Shown here piece after piece: positions 47,908 through 59,556 of a stretch of DNA of 64,000 bases (positions are counted from its first letter, which is position 1; every line of letters begins with the position of its first letter). The notes under the pieces were generated by a model that worked only from the letters and a program-made list of their open reading frames with translations, did not search any database and was not told where the DNA came from. The stretch lies in NCBI GenBank assembly GCA_030278955.1, contig JAOANR010000014.1, forward strand, positions 37,585,453 to 37,649,452, given 5' to 3'. This DNA is from Hygrophila difformis. Lineage: Eukaryota > Streptophyta > Magnoliopsida > Lamiales > Acanthaceae. Both the position numbers and the translations under genes were made by a program.

Positions 47908-49436
47908 TATATACAACCCCGCCATTGATCTTGCTCTCAGGCTTGCCTCCAAAGGTTTCGCCGTCACTTATGTCTATTTTGAGTTTTTCTACCACCAAAT
48001 GATTTTGGAATCCGACGCTGCAGAAGAGTTTGATGTATTCTACGGTGCACATAAATTAGGCCTTGAGATATGCCACGCAACAATAGGCCATGGATTTCCC
48101 CTGGAATGTGATCGGGTTCTTCGTGTGGAGGAGTACTGGCCGGGAGTCTGTGAGGATCACATTCCCAGCTCGTGTTGACCAACTTGTTGGAAGAATTATC
48201 CAAGATGCTGCTACATCTTTGGACCATTATTTCTTGCTTGCAGACGCCAGTTTGGTACTGCCTCCGACAGTTGCCAAGAAGCACAACATTGTTACTGTTT
48301 CTTTCTGGACAGAATCTGCACTCGTATTGTCTCTAGCCTAAACAAAAGGGGCATTTTCCATGTAAAGGTACTGCATATATACTCTGTTATTGGACCTTGG
48401 AGTAAATATTTAGAATATCAATTTCAAGCTCAATCAATCTATTTACTCACTAAGCTTTATGAATGAAAAACATTCAAATAAAATCAACACATTGGATAGC
48501 AGACGTATCAATTCTTTGTCCCTAACAGACAAGGCCGAGGAGGAAATAATTTACCTTCCTGGAATTAAGTCGATCAACACACAAGATTTCATGCCATACA
48601 TGAGAGAAAGTGCTATTGGAACTCCAACCCAAGAAATTGCTCTTTCGGATTTCAAGGAAGCCACAAAACCAGATTTCATCCAGCACAATACAGTCTTTGA
48701 ACTAGAATCTGAGACATTTTTACCACTGAACAAATACCAGCCCCATTATGCAATTGGCCCTATTTCTTTCTTTAAGGATCTTCCCACGGAAACTGTACGC
48801 AAGAATACATGCCCTCTGAAAAACTGCACCGAGTGGCTGGCTTCGGAACCCCATGGCTCGGTTTTATATGTCTTCTTTGGGAGTCTTGTCATGACTAGCA
48901 GACAGAACATAGAGGAAATAGCTTATGGGATCCTACTCAGTGAAGTGAAGTTTATTTAGGTGGTTCGAGCAGGCATCACAGGAGATGCGGACAATAATCC
49001 TTTGCCGGATGGATTTGAGGACAAAATTCAAGATACGGGGCTGAATCGGTCTGTGGTGTGATCTAATTAAAGTACTATCAGATCCAGCTATTGGGGGCTT
49101 TTTGACGCACTGTGGATGGAACTCGACACTAGAGAGCATGTGGTTTGGTGTTCCGATGATATGTTATACGTTAGACTTTGATCAGCCAACTAACAGGAAA
49201 TTAGTGGTGGACGATTGGAAGATTGGAGTTAATATGTGTGATGGAACATCTCCAAATAGGAGGGAAGTTGCTGAGAAGATAAGAAGTGCTGTGTGTGATT
49301 CAGATTCAAAGTGAGGAAGAAAGTGAGAAATGCAGTGGAGATCAATGGATCGTCCGAAAGAAATATTGATAAGTTCATCATGGATTTGAAGGCAAAAATT
49401 GATTCTATGAATAAGCAGGCCTATGTTAGTTATTGA
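47908..49436 (+). pseudogene. UGT86A-like pseudogene e (b type)
   Basis: Homology to gene b starts near codon 20 (NPAIDLAL), so the start codon and the catalytic His region are gone; the sequence before it is unrelated. Exon 1 then shows YVYFEF, EEFDVFY and GFPLECDRVL. Frame is lost by a rearrangement near 48140. The intron position (donor after 48366, acceptor ending 48528) is kept. Exon 2 has EEIIYLPGIKSINT, a TAG at 48955-48957, frame loss near 49045, an HCGW PSPG core (49102 onward), and a deletion of about 35 bp near 49310. No functional enzyme can be made. YVYFEF and VEEYW group it with gene b rather than a. Confidence 0.87.
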
Positions 49437-50154
49437 TGTAAGTGGTGTTGTTCAGACCCTATAAGAATATTCATCTAATTATGCTCTGCTTATGATTTCT
49501 AGCATTTGATTTTAGTACTAATATGCAAGTGTTGTTTCTGACAGTTGAAATATAGATCCAAGTGAATCGAATAATGATGATTCACTTTGAATCAAGTTGT
49601 GAGGTATGCATACATCTTTTATGACATTATTTCATATTTTGAGATTCAGTTGTAGCAAATACTATGAAGGTTATATATTGAAACTATGCTATTTCAAATA
49701 GGTGCAGGAAATTGGCAGTTCTTTAATATCACCAAGCATAAGCCAATAAGCCATGTCAATTTATTGCTTCAAGTCTCCACCATATTCAGGTTTCAAGAAA
49801 TCAGATTCGGACACTGTCATCAAAGATTCGTGTTAATCAACAAGATGGAAGAATGAGGAAAAGTAGAATACTTTCAATACAGTTCATCCCTAAGGGGGTT
49901 TCAAGTAAAAATACTCAAATATGAACGAGGCACTGAAGGATCTTGACAACATGTGCCAGCCCCTATCCTTCTTGATTCTTCTGATGCTTCAATTACCACA
50001 AATTCTACTTTTACACATCATTATCATCATAAACGAAAGAAACCTGAGAGTGATTCCAGGATGATTTCAGGACAACATCATATGGAGGTAAAATGAAAGA
50101 AAGCAGTAAAAGTTATGTTTTTCACATGGTGGTCAAGTCTCTGCCTTTTTTGTC

Positions 50155-50163
50155 CATATAAAG
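50155..50163 (+). promoter_or_regulatory. TATA-like box of UGT gene a
   Basis: CATATAAAG lies about 110 bp before the ATG in a block (AAGAAAAGTCCATCATTGGC) conserved upstream of pseudogene c. Confidence 0.5.
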
Positions 50164-50271
50164 AAAAGTCCATCATTGGCACCACAGAAAGCCAATTCTG
50201 AAATATTGGGTGTTCATTTGAAAACTCAAGCTTAACTTCTCACCACCACATACAGAAAGAAATAACACAAC

Positions 50272-51806
50272 ATGGCCTCGGTGCAGAAACTCCATGCCAT
50301 CATCATCCCAATCCCTTACCCGGGCCACATTAATCCATCCATTGATTTGGCTCTCAAACTCGCCTCTAAGGGTTTTGCCATCACTTTTGTCAATCTTGAG
50401 TCTGTTCACCACCAAATGATGTCAAAATCTGACACTAAAGAAGAAGTCGATGTATTTTGGTATGCACGAAAATCAGGTCTTGACACACGCTACATAACAG
50501 TGGGCGATGGTTTTCCTCTGGAATTTGATCGGGTTCTCAACGTGGAGAAGTACATGGAGTCCATGATTATAAATTTCCCAGCTCGTGCTAACGAACTTGT
50601 TGGGGGAATTATCAAAGCTAATCCATCTATGGTTCATTTCTTGGTTGCTGACACTCTTTTTGGATGGCCTGCAATGGTTGCCAAGAATTACAACATTGTT
50701 AGTGTCTCATTCTGGACGGAACCTGCACTTGTATTTTCTTTAATATACCATGCCGAGCTTCTTAGAGTAAAGGGCCATTTTCCGTGTAAAGGTATGCACA
50801 TACTGCCCCAACTTACTATTTATCAGTGTGAATAATAAAACACAGGCTTAATGGATCCATTTTTTTGTCCCTGGCAGATAATGTAGAGGATGAAATAACT
50901 TACCTTCCTGGAATCATGTCGATCAACACAAAGGACTTCATGCCATACCTGAGACAAAGCGACGTTGAAACTTCATCACACAAAGTTGTTTTTTCGGGAT
51001 TCAACCAAGTGACAAAAGCAGATTTCATACTACACAACACAGTGTATGAACTGGAATCTGAAACACTTTCGGCTCTAAACAAATACCAGCCCAATTATGC
51101 AATTGGCCCTATTTATTTCTCCAAGGATCTTCCCTTAGACACTGTCCACAAAAGTACTTGCCCTGAAACAGACTGCACCGAGTGGCTGGCTTCCAAACCC
51201 CCTTGCTCGGTTTTATACGTCTCCTTTGGGAGTCTCGTCATGACAAGCAGACAGAATATAGAGGAAATAGCTTATGGGATTCTACTCAGTGAAGTGAAGT
51301 TTATTTGGGTGGTTCGGCCAGGCATCGCAGGAGGAGAAGACACTAATAATGGGTTGCCTGATGGATTTCAAGACGAAATTCAAGATAAGGGGCTGATAAT
51401 TCCATGGTGTAATCAAATCAAAGTACTTTCAGATCCAGCTATTGGGAGCTTCTTGACACACTGTGGCTGGAATTCAACACTAGAGAGCATGTGGTTCGGT
51501 GTTCCTATGATTTGTTATCCATTAAACTATGATCAGCCAGCTAACAGAAAATTAGTGGTTGACGATTGGATGGTTGGAGTTAATATGTGTGATGGAACAT
51601 CTCCAGATAGGAGGGAGATTGCTGAGAAGATACGAAGTGTGGTGAGTGGATCAGCTTCGAAGGGCCTCCATCAGAATTTGATGGCAATAGGGGAGAAAAT
51701 GAGGAGTGCAGTGAAGATAGATGGATCGTCCGAGATAAATTTTGATCAGTTCATCATTGATTTAAAGGTAAAAATTGATTCTATGAGTGAGCAAGGCAAT
51801 GAGTAG
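50272..51806 (+). CDS. UGT86A: UDP-glycosyltransferase 86A1-like (gene a), two exons
   Basis: Exon 1 is 50272-50791 and exon 2 is 50878-51806, split by a short GT-AG intron (50792-50877, phase 1), giving 482 residues, a normal length for a plant UGT. The protein is a cytosolic, GT1-family, GT-B fold enzyme that transfers sugar from a UDP-sugar to a small acceptor. The N-terminal domain has PYPGH with the expected catalytic His19 and partner Asp127 (VADTLF). The PSPG sugar-donor box spans residues 350-393 (WCNQ...HCGWNSTLES...DQ); the final Gln is usual for UDP-glucose users. FDRVLNVEKY, VSFWTEPALVFSL and LPGI.SI.TKD.MPYL place it with UGT86A. The acceptor is unknown. GSFLTHCGW has Ser where the other copies have Gly. 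There is no signal peptide. The start is supported by matching ATGs in genes b and c. Confidence 0.93.
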
Positions 51807-52819
51807 TAGTTAGTTAAGTGAATTAAATGGTGGTGTTTAGATCCTATAAGAAATTAAGAATAGTCAAGTTAATTATGTTCCGATTATGTCTGGAAGAAGT
51901 TCAATTTCATATTCATTAGAATCATGTGCAAACACAAGCATATGTCGTCATTATGTAACAGTGTACTGTCAAAGATGGATTGGAAATACAAAGGTAGTGT
52001 TTCTCAACTTTGCAACCATCACTACAAAGTCTATATGGGAACATAAAGTCATGGAAGACTTGGTAATTGCTGGGAACCACATGGCAGATGTATTATTCAA
52101 ATAACGAAACCCATATATTCCCAAGACTTGGTTTTTATCCTACCAGACCTCTCAACATCCATTTAGAGTTGGTTAATATCCTTGCACACATTTAGTCTGA
52201 CCTGTTAAATCTTTTACTCTAATTGATCATCTCTTACTGGTGTAAGGTTACACTTTCTCAGTTTATTTTTTAAGGTGTTTTTCTCTTCCCCAAAAAATTT
52301 TTTAAAAAAAAATAAAGTTTATAATCTGGAGAGGCCAGAAGAAACCCTTACCTTTCAAGTGTATATATCTAAACATATAGTCTCCTAAAATTTGGGAAAG
52401 GAAGAAGAGTAGTAGACGACGCCTCATATTTAATTTGTTGAACCTTGTTTAGATTTAGATATAATTAATAATCAAAGTAGATTACTGAAACTAGAGAGTG
52501 ATCATTGAGGGCTTCTAGGCACAAGATAATCTCCAATATAATGGATGTAGATGAAAAGTGAGTCCTTTTCAACTTTCCATACTTATCTTATCACCATGGT
52601 CAGGTGACACTCTAGTTCTTGTCCATATTATCATTCTCCACAGTCGGAATTCAACAATGCCTGCACCATTTGTTGTCTACAGTGCAATAATTGAGTCCAA
52701 CTTTGATACCAATGAATACAGACAATGAAATTTTGTCTGTCAGGGCCACAGCTAAGTGTACATAACCCTGTATAGCTTCCAACATTTCAAAAGGGAAACA
52801 TAACATAACATAACATAAC
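51807..52819. other. Intergenic region between UGT genes a and b
   Basis: The first 200 bp and the 52460-52565 block are shared with the flank of fragment d. No other gene is seen. An A-rich run lies near 52298. Confidence 0.6.
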
Positions 52820-52820
52820 A
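52797..52820. repeat. Pentanucleotide microsatellite (ACATA)n abutting the start codon of UGT gene b
   Basis: Four to five ACATA units run directly into the ATG at 52820, so repeat length sets the sequence just before the start codon. Confidence 0.85.
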
Positions 52821-54344
52821 TGGCCTCACTGCAAAAGCTTCATGCCATCATCATCCCACTTCCTCACCCGGGCCACATGAACCCAGCCATTGATTTGGCT
52901 CTCAAGCTCGCCTCGAAGGGTATTTCCATCACTTACGTATACTTTGAGTTTGTCCATCACCAAATAAAGTTGAAATCCAACAGTGTGGAAGAATTCGACG
53001 TATTCTACAATGCGCGCAAATCAGGTCTTGACATACGCTATGCGACAATAGGTGATGGTTTTCCAGTGGAATTTGATCGAATTCTCTGCGTGGAGGAGTA
53101 CTGGGAATCCATGTTATTAAATTTCCCTGCTCGTGTTGACGAACTTTTGGGGAAAATTATCCAAGCTGTTCCATCATCAGTCCATTTCTCGGTGACCGAC
53201 ACCTTTTTAGCACTGCCTGCAACAGTTGCCAAGAAGTACAACATTGTTAATGTCTCCTTCTGGACACAACCTGCACTCGTTTTTTCTATAGTCCAACACT
53301 CTGAGCTTCTTAGAGAAAAAGGCCATTGTCCATGTAAAGGTACACCCAAACTCCTCCAACTTGCTACTAATTAACAGTATGAGAACAAAAGCATCAATTC
53401 ATTATAGTATATTCTTAACAGATAATATCGAGGAGGAAATTACTTACCTTCCTGGAATCAAGTCAATCAACACGAAGGACTTAATGCCGTACCTGAGAGA
53501 AAGTGCTGTCGGATCCATAGCACACAAAATTGTCCTTTCAGTATTTAAGGAAGTGACAGAAGCAGATTTCATCCTGCATAACACAGTGTATGAACTAGAA
53601 TCTGAGACCTTTTTAGATCTAAACAAATACCAGTCCCATTATGCAATTGGACCTACTTCTTTCTTTAAGGATCTTCCCACAAATAATGTCCACAAAAGTG
53701 TATGCCCTGAAATAGATTGCACTGAGTGGCTGGCTTCCAAACATCCGGGCTCAGTTTTATACGTCTCCTTTGGGAGTCTTGTCATGAGTAGCAGGAAGAG
53801 CATAGAGGAAATAGCTTATGGGATTCTACTAAGTGAAGTGAAGTTTATCTGGGTGGTTCGAGCAGGCATCACAGGAGACGGTCACGCTAATGGCTTGCCC
53901 GATGGATTTGAGAACAAAATTCAAGATAAGGGGCTGATCATTCCATGGTGCAGTCAAATTAAAGTACTCTCAGATCCAGCTATTGGGGGCTTCTTGACAC
54001 ATTGTGGCTGGAATTCAACAGTAGAGAGCATGTGGCTTGGTGTTCCGATGATATGTTATCCATTAAACTATGATCAGCCAATTAACAGGAAATTAGTAGT
54101 TGACGATTGGAAGATCGGAGTTGATATGCATGATGGAACAGTTCCAGATAGAACAGAAGTTGCTGAAAAGATAAGAAGTGTTGTGAGTGGATCAGCTTCA
54201 AAGGGCATCCATCAGAATATGGTTGCAATAAGGGAGACAATGAGGAAAGCAGTGGAGATTGATGGATCATCTGAAAGAAACTTGGAGCAGTTCACCATCG
54301 ATTTGAAGGCAAAAATTGATTCTTTGAGTAAGCAAGCCAATTGA
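52820..54344 (+). CDS. UGT86A: UDP-glycosyltransferase 86A1-like (gene b), two exons
   Basis: Exon 1 is 52820-53339 (520 bp, as in gene a) and exon 2 is 53422-54344, with a GT-AG intron of 82 bp in the same phase. The product has 480 residues. His19 (PHPGH) and Asp127 (VTDTFL) form the expected catalytic pair. The PSPG box is residues 349-392 (WCSQ...HCGWNSTVES...DQ). It differs from gene a in the acceptor-binding half: YVYFEFVHHQIKL in place of FVNLESVHHQMMS, and VEEYWESMLLNF in place of VEKYMESMIINF. Acceptor choice may therefore differ. The PSPG region is close to gene a, so the donor is probably the same. No stop or frameshift is seen. The acceptor is unknown. Confidence 0.93.
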
Positions 54345-54800
54345 GTGTAAGTGAAGTGGTGTTGTTTAGACCCTATTAGAATATTCAGTTAATATGCTCT
54401 GATTATGTTTTCTAGCATGGCAACAGAACTCAATTGTTCTGCTAACAATACACTATTGTGTAAAAATATTTATATGATTAGTAGAGTACACTATTGTTAA
54501 ATTAAATAGAAAAAACACAATGCTTTAATTTAACATACTCGAATAATGATGATTCACTATGATAAACCTACCGGTATGTGTTTAGAATTAAGTACAAGTC
54601 TACAAGTGTACAAAGTCAAGTAATAAAGCATAAATCTACAACAGAACCAAGTAAGAAACTGGTGAGTACCAGCCTACCAGGTCGAAATCCTCAAGGAAAG
54701 GAAATATAATTCAGGCAACAATTAATCTTACAGTGTATGCAGAAAAGTAACTGTTAGTACACTAAAGCTTTTTTGCATATGAAGAATTGTTCAGAACAGG
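54345..54800. other. UGT gene b 3' flank, no gene
   Basis: Starts with sequence similar to the 3' flanks of the other UGT copies (ATATTCAGTTAAT, GATTATGTTTTCTAGCAT). The rest is AT-rich and unassigned. Confidence 0.5.
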
Positions 54801-55390
54801 TGTTAGCACAACTCAATGACGACGACAGTTATTGATTACAATCTCTATAGCACACATGTTGGCATAACTCATTACGACGATAGTTACAGCTTTCAGAGTT
54901 ACAGCTTTCAGATTGAGCCGGTTTGATTGTTGTGTCTCTCTTATAAATATGTATATATTGTAATTCACAGTTGTAATTTAATTCATTCACTTTTTGAGTC
55001 AAGTATTCTGAGTTAGTTTTTGAGAGAAAGTTCATCGTATTCTTCAAGAATTGAGTTGTAAAATCTTTAGGAAGAATCAAGATTTGAAAAAGAATTTTCA
55101 TTAAAGACATTACGTTTTGATTGCAAGAAGAAGTCTGATGGATCAATTCAGGAGAAAGATAAAGATCATGGTGATCGACAGATTGTGATCGTGCCTTGAA
55201 GAATTCAAATAGGGTGGTATCTCTACAGCTATGGTTGAGGGGGAGTCCCAACTACACTGCTCTTCTAGAACAGTTCGTCCACCGTAAGAGAGTTTTGTTT
55301 TCTGAGTTTAGACATTAGATTGAGTCTTGTGATTTTGATCTTTAATCTAGTTTAAGTCCAATCCCTAGACGCAGGTCGCGAGATCGAACA
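54801..55390 (+). mobile_element. Probable solo copia-type LTR (approximate ends)
   Basis: The block starts TGTTAGCACAACTC and ends near GATCGAACA. It has a TATA box (TTATAAATAT at 54941) and a GGTTGAGGGGGAGTCCC segment seen in copia LTRs. The first 30 bases are imperfectly repeated near 54857. I could not fix a target duplication with confidence. Confidence 0.42.
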
Positions 55391-55808
55391 GGATCAGGTG
55401 AACACACCATTACTTTTATCAAAACCCTCCAAGCCAAAACCTTCTATTTTATCAAAAAACTGTCACTGGCCCCACATTATCAGAAAATGAGAATTCACAA
55501 GAGAGGCTTATTAAACTCTTTAATTTGCTTATTTGTGCCTTTTATTGGGGGTTGATTTCATTCGCAAACATGGTCATCTATTTATAGGCATTCGGGGACA
55601 GCAATTTCTACAATTCAGTTGCAATAAAATTATAGTGACCAACAACCCTTACCTACCTCTAATAAATTTGGGCGGACCGCTTTTACATAGTGTCACAGTC
55701 CATCAAAGACTCGTGTCAATCAATAAGAGGCATGTATGGAAGAACGAGGATAAGTAGAATACTTCCAATACAATTCCCAGAGGGAGGGATGTTTCTTGAC
55801 AGCATGTG

Positions 55809-55828
55809 CCCCCCCCCCCCCCCCCCCC
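55809..55828. repeat. Poly-C run (20 bases)
   Basis: The homologous place upstream of gene a reads GTGCCAGCCCC, so the C tract expanded in this copy. Its length in the assembly may be unreliable. Confidence 0.85.
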
Positions 55829-56023
55829 ACACTATCCTTCTTGATTCTTTGATGCTTCAATTACCAAAATTTCTACTTTTAAACATCATGATCATCATAA
55901 ACGACAGAAACCGGAGAGTGATTCCAGGACTACAACATCACAAGGCGAGGTAAAATGAAACAAAGTATGTTTTTCCACACTCGGTGACTTGGTGTAGGAT
56001 CGTACGGAACCAACTCATATCAT

Positions 56024-56030
56024 CTATAAA
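56024..56030 (+). promoter_or_regulatory. TATA-like box upstream of UGT pseudogene c
   Basis: CTATAAA lies 95 bp before the ATG in the conserved block shared with gene a. Confidence 0.45.
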
Positions 56031-56118
56031 GAAAAGTCCATCATTGGCACCACAGAAAGCCAATTACTTACAGAAAGCTTAAATTCTCACCACCACATAC
56101 AGAAAAAAATAACACAAC

Positions 56119-57655
56119 ATGGCCTCAGTGCAGAAACTCCATGCCATCGTCATCCCACTCCCTTTCCCGGGCCACATTAACCCATCCATTGATTTGGCTC
56201 TCAAACTCGCCACGAAGGGCTTTTCCACCACTTTTGTCAATCTTGAGTCTGTTCACCACCAAATGATGTCAAAATCTGACACTAAGGAAGAAGTCATGTA
56301 TTTTGGTATGCATGTAAATCAGGTCTTGACACACGCTACGTAACAGTAGGCGATGGTTTTCCTCTGGAATTTGATCGGGTTCTCAACGTGAAGAAGTACA
56401 TGGAGTCCATGATTATAAATTTCCCAGCTCGTGCGAATGAACTTGTTGGGAGAATTATCAAAGCTAATCCATCTATGGTCCATTTCTTGGTTGCTGACAC
56501 TCTTTTTGCATGGCCTGCAATGGTTGCCAAGAATTACAACATTGTTAATGTCTCGTTCTGGACGCAACCTGCACTTGTATTTTCTTTAATATACCATGCC
56601 GAGCTTCTAAGAGTAAAGGGCCATTTTCCGTGTAAAGGTATGCACATACTGCCCCAACTTACTTTTTATCAGTGTGAATAATAAAACACAGGCTTAATGA
56701 ATTAATTCTTTGACCCTGACAGATAATATAGAGGATGAAATAACTTACCTTCCTGGAATCAATTCGATCAACACAAAGGACTTCATGACATACCTGAGAA
56801 AAAGCAACATTGAAACTACATCAAACAAAGTTCTTTTTTTTGGGAATCAAGGAAGTGAAAAAAGCAGATTTCGTACTACACAACACAGTGTATGAACTGG
56901 AATCTGAAACACTTTCAGCTCTAAACAAATATCAGCCCAATTATGCAATTGGCCCTATTTATTTCTCCAAGGATCTTCCCTCAGACACTATAAACAAAAG
57001 TACTTGCCCTGAAAAAGACTGCACCGAGTGGCTGGCTTCCAAACCCCCTTTCTCGGTTTTATACGTTTCCTTTGGGAGTCTCGTCATGACAAGCAGACAG
57101 CAAATAGAGGAAGTAGCTTATGGGATTCTACTCAGTGAAGTGAAGTTTATTTGGGTGGTCCGGCCAGGCATCGCAGGAAAAGATGACACCAATAATGGTT
57201 TGCCTGATGGATTTCAAGATGAAATTCAAGATAAGGGGATGATCATTCCATGGTGTAATCAAATCAAAGTACTTTCAGATCCAGCTATTGGGGGCTTCTT
57301 GACACACTGTGGCTGGAATTCAACACTAGAGAGCATGTGGTTTGGTGTTCCTATGATATGTTCACCGTTAAACTATGATCAGCCAACTAATAGAAAATTA
57401 GTGGTTGACGATTGGATGGTTGGAGTTAATATGTGTGATGGAACATCTCCAGATAGGAAGGAGATTGCTGAGAAGATACGAAGTGTTGTGGGTGGATCAG
57501 CTTCAAAGGGCCTCCATCAGAATTTGATGGCAATAGGGGATAAAATGAGGAGCGCTGTGAAGATAGATGGATCGTCCGAGATAAATTTTGATCAGTTCAT
57601 CAAGGATTTGAAGGTAAAAATTGATTCTATGAATGAGCAAGCAATTAGGAGTTAA
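56119..57655 (+). pseudogene. UGT86A-like pseudogene c (a type), two single-base frameshifts
   Basis: Exon 1 is 56119-56637 and exon 2 is 56723-57655, with the same intron position as gene a, to which it is very close. Relative to gene a, one base is missing at about 56296 (GAAGTCATG where a has GAAGTCGATG), and one T is extra in the T run at 56834-56841. Both break the frame. The start codon, His19 (PFPGH), the intron sites, the PSPG box (WCNQ...HCGW...DQ) and the terminal stop are present. The decay looks recent. Because one lesion is in a homopolymer, sequencing error must be excluded for that site, but the other is in mixed sequence. Confidence 0.87.
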
Positions 57656-57732
57656 GGTGATAAATGGTGTTGTTTTTTGACCCTATAAGAAATTAAGAAT
57701 AGTCAGTTAATTGTGTTCCGATTATGTTAATG

Positions 57733-57994
57733 TGTTGTCTGGACTCAACACCTCAAATAAAGTCGTCGTCCAGAGTTGTCATTTATTTTGAATTAAAAGT
57801 GTCTATGCGTTGTCTAAAATTAATTTGGTGTCTTTGTCTTTTAAGTTATCTAGACGCATTTGTCTCCTCTGCGTCTGAATCCTCTCATGTATAAATAGGG
57901 GTTGTGGTATGTTGTGGAAGATAAGAGAGTTGAGAAATAAAAAGTAATCTTCTCCTCTTTACAATATTCAGAAACAAAGCTAAATAATCCAACA
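57733..57994 (+). repeat. Copia LTR (262 bp)
   Basis: Starts TGTTGTCTGG and ends AATCCAACA, giving a TGTTG/CAACA inverted pair. TATAAATA at 57890-57897 is its likely promoter. The UGT c 3' flank stops matching gene a just before it. Confidence 0.75.
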
Positions 57995-57996
57995 TT

Positions 57997-58008
57997 TGGT
58001 ATCAGAAC
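57997..58008 (+). other. Primer-binding site of the copia element
   Basis: TGGTATCAGAAC, one mismatch from the initiator tRNA-Met type, two bases after the LTR. Confidence 0.72.
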
Positions 58009-58368
58009 ATAAACATCCCTTCCGACTTGTTTCGATGGCCACAAACCACACTAGTTCATCGACTCCCGCAAACCATCTTGTTTTCAGAGAAGATTACGAC
58101 TTCTAGTACGTAAAAATGAAGACCATTTTCCGATCTCTAATCATTGGGAGATTGTAGAGAAAGATATTGAAGTTCCTGGTGAAGATACGGTGCTCGATGA
58201 AATTGCTACAAGGCAATTGGAACAGTTGAGACAGGCCGACGCGGCGACGCCAGTGCTCTTGCAGTGATTCAACGAGCAATGAGCAAAGCTATCTTTCCAA
58301 GAATTATGAGGGCTGATACAGCCAAACATGCTTGCGAAATCCTCGAATATGAATTTCAAGGGGATGCC

Positions 58369-59167
58369 TGATGCACCCTGTGAAACCACATTTAAATGAA
58401 TGCATTTACTTGCTTTTTAGAGTTTATTTCGTGTTATTCATGTTTCTTAGCTATCATGGTTAGATTTAGCTTATTTGGGTTGAATTTACCATGTTTTTAT
58501 GCATTTTAATAAGATATTGGCAAACCTAATGCATTGCAATTTGTTTCAGGCACTTAAATGATGAAAAGTGTTGTTCGGAGGCTACGTTTGATATAGATGG
58601 CGCCCAAACGAGCTTCGGAGCGCCAATGCATGCGCCACTTCGAGACTTGGAAAAATTTCAGAGCAAGATCTTCCTAGGAGGCGTCGGATCAACAGAGCGC
58701 CGCCCAAAACTCATCCCGAGCGCCGAAATGGCGCCTAGGCCAAAAAAGAAGCAGGAGGCGCCGGTTCTTCAATGTGGCGCCTGAAATCGATTCCGAGCGC
58801 CTTTTGGCGTGCCACAGTCGCGGTTTGGAAGTTTTCTAACCTCCCGAACACGGTTTTAAAGCCTATTTTCAGCGATTTTTGACATTCCAGACTCATACAT
58901 TTGCCTGAAAACACCTCTGCACTTTGGAGAAGAAGGCTGAAACACCAAAATCATGCCAGAGGAATTAATCAGATCGCTGCTTTGTACTGTTTAGGATTTG
59001 CCTCTAAATGTAATTTTCTATTATGTTTCGTATTTGTAGAAGGATTTCTATGTTGTTCGTGTTAGAAGTGTTCTAGAAGGGAAGTTCAGAATTACAATGT
59101 GGGATAAATTTTCATCCAAATCTTCAAGATTTTATAGAATTCAAGCATTGAAATCATTTATAGGTCA
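58369..59167 (+). mobile_element. Short Athila-type solo LTR (799 bp) inserted in copia gag
   Basis: Starts TGATGCACCCTGTGAAACC, as the solo LTR at 42736 does, and ends ATAGGTCA. ATGCC flanks it on both sides (58364-58368 and 59168-59172). It matches the 42736 copy up to about 59100 and then diverges, so it is shorter or internally deleted. It holds hairpin array A4. Confidence 0.78.
58597..58817. repeat. Hairpin array A4 (GCGCC motif, about 3 degenerate units)
   Basis: The same plan as A3 but with eroded motifs (GGCGCCC, GGCGTC, GCGCCG). It sits at the same distance from the LTR start as A3 and is followed by the same CCTCCCGAACACGG segment. Confidence 0.82.
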
Positions 59168-59556
59168 ATGCCAAAGTTTGAACTTTGAAAAATAAAGTTG
59201 ATCCATTACGAAAGGAGTTTGAGAATGTTAAAATGGATGAAAATGAGATATTGAAAGGATTCTCCACAAAATTCTTTGATCTCATCGATCAAATGAAGTC
59301 CCACAAAGAAGATATCTCTGTTAAAAGAATGGTTCAGACAAGTTTGATCCCATTGTGTCTATCATTGAAGAAATAAAAGATCTCTCAACACTCACAATCC
59401 AATAAGTAATGGCGTCCCTCAAATCTTACAGGAAATTCTCCATACTCGCCGAGAAGCCTATCGAAAGTGCATTCCAATCAAAGCTCAATATCGAAAAGAA
59501 AACACGTAGAGAGGAGTCCAAGTCACAATCAATCAAAGCTCATTAAAAATTATATA

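Larger units (their letters stand above)
55680..56118. repeat. Duplicated UGT upstream module (copy of about 49820-50271)
   Basis: Shared blocks include TCATCAAAGA(T/C)TCGTGT, AAGTAGAATACTT(T/C)CAATACA and TCCATCATTGGCACCACAGA. A more diverged third copy is at 61640-62444. Confidence 0.82.
57733..59545 (+). mobile_element. Ty1/copia retrotransposon remnant: LTR, PBS, gag fragment, split by a solo LTR
   Basis: A 262-bp LTR (TGTTG...CAACA) is followed by a primer site and a gag fragment that ends near a Stowaway-like MITE. No protease, integrase or RT is seen, and no second LTR. Confidence 0.75.
58035..59545 (+). pseudogene. gag: Copia gag (UBN2-like) fragment, interrupted
   Basis: ATG at 58035 opens MATNHTSSS, then a TAG about 23 codons in where the family has an aromatic residue before the YVKMKTIFRS block. 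WEIVEKDIEVPGE and MRADTAKHACEILEYEFQG-like pieces follow in shifted frames up to 58363. Homology resumes at 59168 with PLRKEFENVKMDENEILKGF and IDQMKSHKEDISVKRM, the usual next part of copia gag, then decays. The gap is filled exactly by the insertion at 58369-59167. Confidence 0.75.
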
